Assembly: GCA_027011835.1 (NCBI GenBank)
Contig: JALUZN010000129.1
Coordinates: 1-11,374, forward strand
Direction of reading: 5' to 3'
Origin: Draconibacterium sp.
GTDB taxonomy: Bacteria > Bacteroidota > Bacteroidia > Bacteroidales > Prolixibacteraceae
Length of the DNA stretch: 11,374 nucleotides
Shown here: piece after piece, positions 6,895 to 11,374 of the stretch
Position numbering within the stretch: the stretch's first letter is position 1
Layout: each line of letters starts with the position of its first letter
Program-made: the position numbers and the translations under genes
Notes under the pieces: model-generated
The model's database searches: none
What the model was told of the DNA's origin: nothing
The model's input: the letters and a program-made list of their open reading frames with translations, nothing else

Positions 6895-7014
6895 AATTCC
6901 AATGAGGTGGTTGGTTGAATTATTTACTTTGCTAAAGGAGAAAAAACCTAAATGGGTTGCCCCTAGATTTATGGGGAGAATATATGGAACCTCGAGGCAG
7001 AGCCTCAAGGAATT
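6895..7014. other. Structured element in the convergent spacer, with repeat core copy C
   Basis: This non-coding stretch can close on itself. AATTCC (6895-6900) plus GAGG (6904-6907) pair with CCTC (7003-7006) plus GGAATT (7009-7014) across a small internal loop. A competing local hairpin is CCTCGAGGC (6990-6998), loop AGA, GCCTCAAGG (7002-7010), 9 bp with one mismatch. Further inside, CCCC (6960-6963) faces GGGG (6973-6976). It could be a small mobile-type inverted element, a structured RNA, or the decayed 3' region of the transcript. No open frame of note was found. Confidence 0.4.
6927..6959 (+). repeat. Repeat core, copy C
   Basis: CTTTGCT (6927-6933), eight other bases, then AAAAACCTAAATGGGTTG (6942-6959). 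The two conserved blocks match copy B at 3924-3956 with one difference, and the spacing is identical. Unlike copies A and B it is not followed by a -7-like box, and it lies between convergent genes. Confidence 0.6.
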
Positions 7015-7041
7015 CTTTTGATTAAAAGGATTTGTTTAAAC

Positions 7042-7084
7042 AAAAAAAACGGCCATTTACTTTAAAGTAGATGACCGTTTTTTT
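7042..7084. terminator. Bidirectional intrinsic terminator between convergent genes
   Basis: ACGGCCATTTACTTT (7049-7063) pairs with AAAGTAGATGACCGT (7064-7078), a nearly perfect stem with two non-Watson-Crick positions. An A-run lies on the left (7042-7049) and a T-run on the right (7078-7084), so it can stop transcripts from both sides. The left arm ends only 8 bp beyond the stop of the DUF1080 gene. Confidence 0.88.
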
Positions 7085-7091
7085 GAGTTTA

Positions 7092-7697
7092 TTACAACTC
7101 CTTAATTCTTAAGTTTCGCCACGAAACCTTAATTCCGCCGCCTGCATGAATTTGTAAAGCAATTGCTCCCTTTCCTTTAGCTATTTTATCGTCGGTAATA
7201 TCGACCATTTGTTGCCCGTTTAGCCAGGTTGTAACGTGGCCGCCTACCACTCTTATTTTCATTTTATTCCACTCGCCCATTTTTAGAATGTTCTCCTTTT
7301 CGTCGGGAATTTTAACCAGCCAACCGCGGCCGTACGATTCGTAAATACCGCCAGTGTCGTGGTTTGGAGGAGCAACTTCTACCTGCCAGCCACTTACTTT
7401 TGTTCCCTCAAAAGTTGAACGAAAGAAAACACCGCTATTTCCATTGGCTTCTTGTAAAAACTCGAGTGTCAGTTCAAAATCGTCGTAATTTTTTTCGGTC
7501 GAAAGATAACCGTATTTTTTATCGGGGCCGCTTTCGCAAATTAGCAGGCCGTCTTTAACGTACCACTTTTCAGTACCATGAATAATCCAGCCATCCAGAT
7601 TTTCGCCGTTAAAAAGAGGTTTTGTACCGTCGCCGCAACTCATTGTTGTAAACCCAAGGAGTGCTACAAAAACAAAAAGTACCAGTTTTTTCATCAT
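7092..7697 (-). CDS. DUF1080 lipoprotein (3-keto-disaccharide hydrolase-like domain)
   Basis: This 201-residue envelope protein starts with a basic hydrophobic signal and a probable lipidation Cys21 (TTMSC; the -3 position is not ideal). One DUF1080 domain fills residues 27-201: LFNGENLDGW (28-37), NSGVFFR (87-93), GWQVEV (103-108), GGIYE (116-120), GEWN (141-144), WLNG (158-161), IALQIHAGG (179-187) and a final RNLRI (194-198). These are hallmarks of the family, a concanavalin-like fold. Some members hydrolyse 3-keto-glycosides in carbohydrate breakdown; that activity here is inferred. Two adjacent ATG codons (7697, 7694) are both possible starts. It lies 27 bp downstream of the coiled-coil lipoprotein gene, so the two are probably one transcript. 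No sugar dehydrogenase or SusCD genes are nearby to define the substrate. Confidence 0.9.
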   Translation of the reverse strand: MMKKLVLFVFVALLGFTTMSCGDGTKPLFNGENLDGWIIHGTEKWYVKDGLLICESGPDKKYGYLSTEKNYDDFELTLEFLQEANGNSGVFFRSTFEGTKVSGWQVEVAPPNHDTGGIYESYGRGWLVKIPDEKENILKMGEWNKMKIRVVGGHVTTWLNGQQMVDITDDKIAKGKGAIALQIHAGGGIKVSWRNLRIKEL

Positions 7698-7724
7698 TTT
7701 AGTTTTAGTTGATTTATAAAAAAT

Positions 7725-8381
7725 TTATTTGCCAATCTCTTTCTTTAATAATTTTACGTTGTTTTCGAGACGCATAATTGTTGCATCTTTCTCTTTTAAT
7801 TGCAACTGAAGTTTCTTTGTGTCGGCTTCAACTTTTTTAAGTTGCGATTGAAGTTCCGTAATTTTAGTTTCGCCTTCAGCTATTTTTCCATCCTGAACAC
7901 GAGCTTTATCTTTTAGTTTTCCAATCTCAAAATCTTTTTGATTAACTACCGTAGAAACATTATAAACCTCGGTTTTTAATTCTTCAACCTGCGCCTGCAA
8001 CGATTTTATTGTTTTGTCTTTACTGCTTAACGCATTGGTTAAACGCTGTTTTTCAAAATCGAGATTAAAGCTGGTTTCCTGCAACGACTCTTCCCGCTTG
8101 TTCAGGTCTTCGTTCAGCAAAAATATTTTACGGTTCAACGTATCAATGTAGTTATCTTTTATTGCATTACTCTCGAGCAGCTCGTTTTTCATACTTTCGA
8201 AATCAGCAATTAATGCTTTTATCCGCTCGGCTTTAGCATTGTTTTCGTCGCTAAGTTTACGCGAAAGTTCTTCGGCTTTTAACCGGCCATCCTGCATTTC
8301 AAGAAATTTCTTTTTCGAAACACACGACGAGAAAACAATTAGGAAAAAGCTGAATATCAGCAAAGAATATTTTTGAATCAT
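7725..8381 (-). CDS. Coiled-coil lipoprotein of unknown function
   Basis: Starting at the ATG at 8381 the protein has 218 residues. Residues 1-19 form a lipoprotein signal ending in VFSSC, with Cys20 as the probable lipidated residue. The rest, about 28-215, is almost continuously charged with heptad-like spacing (EELKTEV, KLQLQLKEK, RLENNVKLLKKE), has few Gly and no Pro, and should be one long coiled coil. The N terminus CVSKKKFLEMQ resembles that of Bacteroidota OmpA-family lipoproteins, but the OmpA peptidoglycan-binding domain normally expected at the C terminus is absent. An in-frame TTG at 8405 would add eight residues but lies inside the promoter box at 8403-8410, so it is rejected. 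It is probably a periplasmic spacer or scaffold; the function is unknown. Confidence 0.82.
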   Translation of the reverse strand: MIQKYSLLIFSFFLIVFSSCVSKKKFLEMQDGRLKAEELSRKLSDENNAKAERIKALIADFESMKNELLESNAIKDNYIDTLNRKIFLLNEDLNKREESLQETSFNLDFEKQRLTNALSSKDKTIKSLQAQVEELKTEVYNVSTVVNQKDFEIGKLKDKARVQDGKIAEGETKITELQSQLKKVEADTKKLQLQLKEKDATIMRLENNVKLLKKEIGK

Positions 8382-8402
8382 GTTCTTATCTTTAAGATTT
8401 AA

Positions 8403-8410
8403 CAAATATA
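8403..8410 (-). promoter_or_regulatory. -7 promoter box for the minus-strand lipoprotein operon
   Basis: CAAATATA on the plus strand reads TATATTTG on the minus strand, an exact TAnnTTTG match. The ATG at 8381 lies 21 bp downstream, leaving a leader of about 15 nt. No clear TTTG stands at -33; that position is occupied by the inverted repeats at 8424-8441, which suggests a regulated promoter. Confidence 0.6.
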
Positions 8411-8423
8411 AAAAATAATATTT

Positions 8424-8441
8424 CGTTAGAATAACGTTATT
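8424..8441. promoter_or_regulatory. Overlapping inverted repeats in the divergent control region
   Basis: CGTTA (8424-8428) and TAACG (8432-8436) form an inverted repeat with a 3-nt centre. AATAACGTTATT (8430-8441) is a perfect 12-bp palindrome sharing the same TAACG. The array sits 13-31 bp upstream of the minus-strand -7 box, where a -33 element would be, and 39-57 bp before the plus-strand ATG at 8481. It is a candidate operator for both divergent genes. AT-rich sequence makes short palindromes common, so the call is tentative. Confidence 0.4.
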
Positions 8442-8480
8442 TAAATGATGAATGGTATTTTTAGTGAAAATTAATTTGAT

Positions 8481-9599
8481 ATGAGAACGTTATCTACAAT
8501 ATTTTTGGTCGTACTTTTAAGTTTTTCGGTGTGGGCACAACAGCCGGGCACAGTAGTAAAAACAGTTAAAGGGAAGGTAATAAATGCTACAACCAATCAA
8601 CCAATTTCGTACACAAATATAGGAATTGAGGGGACTTTTCATGGCACAGCAAGCGATGAAAATGGAAATTTTGAGCTAAAAATTCCAAAAGAGATGGCTG
8701 AGAAAAATATCTTTTTCTCGGCCGTGGGTTTTAATAACAAACAGTTTCCGGTTCAGTCGCTTTTTGCGAAAGAGTTTAGTGTTATTAAAATGACTGCAAA
8801 ATCATACGGAATAGGAGATGTGGATATTGACGCTAAAAACATGGTTCTTATTCGAATTTTACGTATGGCTTCCGAAGAGATTCCATACAACTATATTCAG
8901 GGGCCTTACAATTTAACTGCAACTTACAGCAACGAAAAAACAGTTAACGATTCAACAATAAAACAGCAGGGCGATGTTTTAATTTACGATTTTACGGGGT
9001 ATTCAAAACCTTCGAAACTAAATGCTTACCGGTCGTTAAACTATTCGGTTAAAATGGCTGATTCGATAAACGATTATCGTTTTTCGACGGGCACAACAAA
9101 CATCGACGAACTGCTGGAATTGGATTGGGTACGCAGCGCCTCGTCGGTATTAAACCCGGCTCTTACGGGTGGATTAAATTTAAAACTTATCGACGAACCA
9201 ACCATCGACGGGAAAGCGTATTGGGTTATTTCGTTTAAACAAGAGCAGCCCACTTTAGCCGGCTCGGGCGATTTTTATGCCACAAGTTTCGAAGGAAAAA
9301 TTACGGTTGAAAAAGAGACCTATTCGGTTCTCTCTATCGAAGGGAAAGTGGTATCGGCAAAAAATAACCGACAGGGAAAAGGACTTGCAATTGGCGCAAC
9401 AAATCACAATTATTTCGAAAATGTTTCATACAACTTTTCTGTTCAGTATAAAGATTTACGACCCGTAAAAATTGAGTTGGCAAAAACCTACCGATATAAA
9501 AACGAAGAAATTTCGGAACATTCGGTTTTGGAAATTACCAACGCGCGGGCTTCAAATCTTACCGAGCTCGATTCGCGGCAATATTTTACGGGAAAATAA
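8481..9599 (+). CDS. Secreted protein with carboxypeptidase-regulatory-like domain
   Basis: This is a 372-residue exported protein. A signal peptide covers 1-19 with likely cleavage after VWA. Residues about 28-105 match the carboxypeptidase-regulatory-like beta-sandwich (GKVINATTNQPISYTNIGIEG, with DENGNFELKIP at 59-69), the module seen at the N terminus of SusC-type and many other Bacteroidota envelope proteins. Residues 106-372 are a predicted beta-rich region with alternating hydrophobic residues and many Tyr, of no family I can name. There is no TonB plug, no membrane barrel of SusC size and no C-terminal sorting domain. It faces the lipoprotein operon across a 99-bp divergent region and may share its control. 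The location is periplasm or cell surface, and the role is unknown. Confidence 0.85.
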   Translation: MRTLSTIFLVVLLSFSVWAQQPGTVVKTVKGKVINATTNQPISYTNIGIEGTFHGTASDENGNFELKIPKEMAEKNIFFSAVGFNNKQFPVQSLFAKEFSVIKMTAKSYGIGDVDIDAKNMVLIRILRMASEEIPYNYIQGPYNLTATYSNEKTVNDSTIKQQGDVLIYDFTGYSKPSKLNAYRSLNYSVKMADSINDYRFSTGTTNIDELLELDWVRSASSVLNPALTGGLNLKLIDEPTIDGKAYWVISFKQEQPTLAGSGDFYATSFEGKITVEKETYSVLSIEGKVVSAKNNRQGKGLAIGATNHNYFENVSYNFSVQYKDLRPVKIELAKTYRYKNEEISEHSVLEITNARASNLTELDSRQYFTGK

Positions 9600-9687
9600 T
9601 TATAATGGTTCGGTATATTTTTTAAATATCTCATAAGCAGAGAATTACAAGACATAAGGAGATTGTCTCAATTCACCAAATATCAGA

Positions 9688-9709
9688 CTTTTGCGGCTTT
9701 GCGAGAAAC
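9688..9709. repeat. Remnant of a TTTGCG-type dispersed intergenic repeat
   Basis: The segment carries TTTGCGGC then TTTGCGAG in tandem (9690-9705), followed by AAAC. This wording is like the widespread Bacteroidota intergenic repeats built from CTTTGCGnCTTTGCGnGAAA units. Only one short copy is present, with no flanking gene. Membership rests on my recall of the pattern. Confidence 0.4.
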
Positions 9710-9710
9710 A

Positions 9711-9735
9711 AAAATTTAATGAAGTATTGAATTTT
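9711..9735 (+). terminator. AT-rich stem-loop, weak terminator candidate
   Basis: AAAATTTAAT (9711-9720) and ATTGAATTTT (9726-9735) form a 10-bp stem with one G-U pair and a 5-nt loop, ending in TTTT. It is the best candidate stop for transcripts of the 8481-9599 gene, about 110 bp after its TAA. The stem is almost all A-T, so efficiency is doubtful. The rest of the 9600-9761 spacer shows only a short AT hairpin at 9615-9629. Confidence 0.35.
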
Positions 9736-9761
9736 GAAACGGGAATAAACAGCTAACCAAT

Positions 9762-10112
9762 TCAGACCAAACTGTTTGTTTCGGTGTCAGGGAAAATAAT
9801 AGCGGGCTTAAATGTTTTTGCTTCCTCAAAATCCATTCGTGCATACGAAATTATTATTACCACATCGCCAACAGCAACTTTTCGTGCGGCCGGTCCGTTT
9901 AGGCAAATAACTCCCGAACCGCGTTCACCCTTAATAATATATGTTTCGAGGCGTTCGCCGTTGTTAATATTTACCACCTGAACCTTTTCATTTTCAAGAA
10001 GGTTTGCGGCATCCATTAAATCTTCATCAATTGTTATACTGCCAACATATTGCAAATTGGCTTCGGTAACAGTTACTTTATGTATTTTCGATTTACAAAT
10101 TTCTATTTGCAT
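9762..10112 (-). CDS. panD: Aspartate 1-decarboxylase PanD
   Basis: This 116-residue pyruvoyl enzyme makes beta-alanine from aspartate for pantothenate synthesis. The self-processing site Gly24-Ser25 is in YVGSITID (22-29); cleavage there turns Ser25 into the pyruvoyl group. Other active-site residues fall at the same numbers as in the E. coli enzyme: Lys9, Tyr22, Arg54, Thr57, Tyr58, Asn72 and the following Ala75-Ala76. The length is slightly short of the ~126 residues of E. coli but normal for the family. It lies 13 bp downstream of panC on the same strand, so the two products feed one reaction: PanC joins beta-alanine to pantoate. Bacteroidota PanD may need no maturation factor; none is seen here. 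Confidence 0.95.
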   Translation of the reverse strand: MQIEICKSKIHKVTVTEANLQYVGSITIDEDLMDAANLLENEKVQVVNINNGERLETYIIKGERGSGVICLNGPAARKVAVGDVVIIISYARMDFEEAKTFKPAIIFPDTETNSLV

Positions 10113-10125
10113 ACCTCTCTATTAT

Positions 10126-10965
10126 TTAATTAAAACAAATATTATCAATTAGTCGTACGTTGCCGCAAAACACAGCAACACAACCTATCGTTTTTATCTT
10201 TTCGTTCCACTCTTTAACCGGCTGAAGTTGATTGTTATCGACAATTTCGAAATATTCAACCTCTAAAAACGGGTTTTCATTTATGGTTTTAATCACCCAA
10301 TTTTCAAGTTCTGATACGGAAATTTTCCCTTTTTGTTTTTGTGCTTTTTTCAATGTATCGAAAATATGCGCTGCATTTTTCCGCTCTTCGGGCGTTAACA
10401 ACTCATTTCTCGAGCTCATTGCCAGCCCGTTCTCCTCGCGTACAATTTCGCAGGGCACAATTTCAATATCGAGGTTCAACTGTTTTACCATTGCTTTTAT
10501 AATGGCAAGTTGCTGAAAATCTTTTCGTCCGAAATATGCTTTGTGGGGTTTTACCATATCGAAAAGCTTGCTAACAACCTGTGCCACACCATTAAAATGG
10601 CCGGGACGATGTTTCCCTTCCATTTCTGTTTCAAGCTGTCCGAAGTTAAATTGCCGGGTATCGGGTTCGGGATAAACCTCTTTTGCATTGGGAGCAAAAA
10701 CCACTTTACAGCCGGTTTGTTCGAGCAACTTTAAGTCCGATTCGAGTGTGCGCGGGTATTTCTCCAAATCGCCGGGGTCGTTAAACTGGGTAGGGTTTAC
10801 AAAAATACTTACCACAACCGTCGTATTTTCGGCCACTGCCTGCTTTACCAACGAGAGGTGGCCTTGGTGCAAAGCTCCCATTGTGGGCACAAAACCAATT
10901 GTCCCCGACTCTCTGACTTTCCTTAAACTATTTTGTAGCTCTTTTACCGTTTTTACAAGAAGCAT
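10126..10965 (-). CDS. panC: Pantothenate synthetase PanC
   Basis: This 279-residue cytoplasmic enzyme condenses pantoate and beta-alanine with ATP through a pantoyl-adenylate. The nucleotidyltransferase HIGH-type motif is PTMGALHQGH (27-36, with His33 and His36), followed by SIFVNPTQF (53-61), the pantoate and ATP-binding stretch HRPGHFNGVAQVV (119-131), YFGRKDFQQ (144-152), and the KMSKS-like MSSRN (183-187). The small C-terminal domain runs from about 190 to the end. The length is typical. It is the first gene of a panC-panD operon. panB and panE, also needed for the pathway, are not in the window. Confidence 0.97.
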   Translation of the reverse strand: MLLVKTVKELQNSLRKVRESGTIGFVPTMGALHQGHLSLVKQAVAENTTVVVSIFVNPTQFNDPGDLEKYPRTLESDLKLLEQTGCKVVFAPNAKEVYPEPDTRQFNFGQLETEMEGKHRPGHFNGVAQVVSKLFDMVKPHKAYFGRKDFQQLAIIKAMVKQLNLDIEIVPCEIVREENGLAMSSRNELLTPEERKNAAHIFDTLKKAQKQKGKISVSELENWVIKTINENPFLEVEYFEIVDNNQLQPVKEWNEKIKTIGCVAVFCGNVRLIDNICFN

Positions 10966-11374
10966 ATTTCATTCATATATAATTAAAATATTGCAATTCA
11001 GAAAGATAAACATACAAGTCAAAATTGCAATTCCTAACCATTGTAACTCGCATGGACAATTTATACATTGGCTTTTATGTTTTGTCGACCATGCTCGTTT
11101 CATATACAATTTGGCTGCAAAGTAAATAAAATAATTTCTCAATTTAATGAGAATACCAATTTGCAATTAATCCCGATTTACATTGGTACGCAAACTTAAC
11201 CGGATTGAGAATACTTCAATTTCACATTAAGAAAGATTACAGAAAAGCAATATTTGCCAAATTTGAGTTGATAAAACAACAAGGTTTTTTATGAGTAAAA
11301 GACATTGAGACTACTCAAAAAACAAGTATTTAAGATAATGCCGGCGTAAGAGCAATTCCGGAAAATTGTAATTA
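10966..11374. other. AT-rich non-coding region upstream of panC
   Basis: I find no convincing gene in these 409 bases. The region holds a candidate panC promoter, three TTGCAATT octamers (10991-10998, 11025-11032, 11161-11168), and a segment AAACTTAACCGGATTGAG at 11192-11209 that weakly resembles the repeat core of copies A and B. A divergent gene may start beyond the window edge, with its promoter in the last ~150 bases, but no clear plus-strand TAnnTTTG box was found. Confidence 0.6.
11191..11220 (-). promoter_or_regulatory. Candidate panCD promoter
   Basis: CAAACTTA at 11191-11198 reads TAAGTTTG on the minus strand, matching TAnnTTTG. ATTG (minus strand, 11217-11220) stands 18 bp upstream and shares the TTG core of the -33 box. 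Transcription would start near 11184, giving a leader of about 220 nt before panC. The long leader and imperfect -33 make this tentative. Confidence 0.4.

Noticed and set aside
8382..8405. TTG start for the coiled-coil lipoprotein eight codons upstream
   Set aside because: It falls in the minus-strand -7 box at 8403-8410. The ATG at 8381 gives a normal lipoprotein signal.
10688..11125. 145-codon plus-strand ORF across the panC start
   Set aside because: It is antisense to strongly conserved panC sequence and its translation matches nothing. It is a shadow of the panC coding bias.
10969..11166. Minus-strand 65-codon ORF (44 codons from its first ATG) ending three bases before panC
   Set aside because: It has a TTG start, low-complexity hydrophobic and Cys-rich content, no recognisable family and no promoter of its own. 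It probably arises by chance in the panC leader, though its tight spacing to panC was noted.

Overview
The window looks like a chromosomal segment from a Bacteroidota species, probably a Bacteroidales/Marinilabiliales-type marine or gut-like lineage. The signs are a single-chain SecD-SecF fusion, AT-rich start regions without clear Shine-Dalgarno sequences, promoters of the Bacteroidota type (-7 TAnnTTTG, with TTTG about 19 bp upstream), several Cys-anchored lipoproteins, and a carboxypeptidase-regulatory-like secreted protein. Most genes are core genes. No phage, plasmid, CRISPR, tRNA or rRNA signal was seen. The species is not identified.

Layout. (1) 1-3781, plus strand: a clean Bacteroidota promoter, a 135-residue single-pass membrane protein of unknown function, a 131-nt gap that can fold into three consecutive stem-loops, then secDF, closed by a strong intrinsic terminator. 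(2) 3782-6799, plus strand: a spacer with two copies of a ~50-bp promoter-like repeat, then a tight run of four genes with gaps of 20, 39 and 17 bp: tatA, a Ca2+/Na+ (CaCA) antiporter, a LolD-type lipoprotein-releasing ATPase and a TIGR02757/DUF2400 protein. (3) 6800-7091: a convergent spacer holding a third copy of the repeat core, a long imperfect inverted structure and a bidirectional terminator. (4) 7092-8381, minus strand: two lipoprotein genes, one coiled-coil and one DUF1080, from a promoter at about 8403-8410. (5) 8382-8480: a divergent control region with overlapping inverted repeats. (6) 8481-9599, plus strand: a secreted protein with an N-terminal carboxypeptidase-regulatory-like domain. 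(7) 9600-9761: a convergent spacer with a small repeat of the TTTGCG type. (8) 9762-10965, minus strand: the panC-panD operon, making beta-alanine and pantothenate. (9) 10966-11374: no convincing gene; probably the panCD leader and promoter.

Functional theme. Regions 1 and 2 are rich in envelope and protein-export functions: SecDF drives the late stage of Sec export, TatA forms the twin-arginine pore, and LolD powers removal of lipoproteins from the inner membrane. The most interesting lead is the small membrane-anchored protein just upstream of secDF. Its place, its topology, its Pro-Pro near the C terminus and the folded spacer recall the arrangement of secretion-monitoring arrest peptides such as VemP, ApdA and ApdP. 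That reading is a hypothesis. The second lead is a repeat family with a fixed internal spacing, found at 3801, 3918 and 6927.
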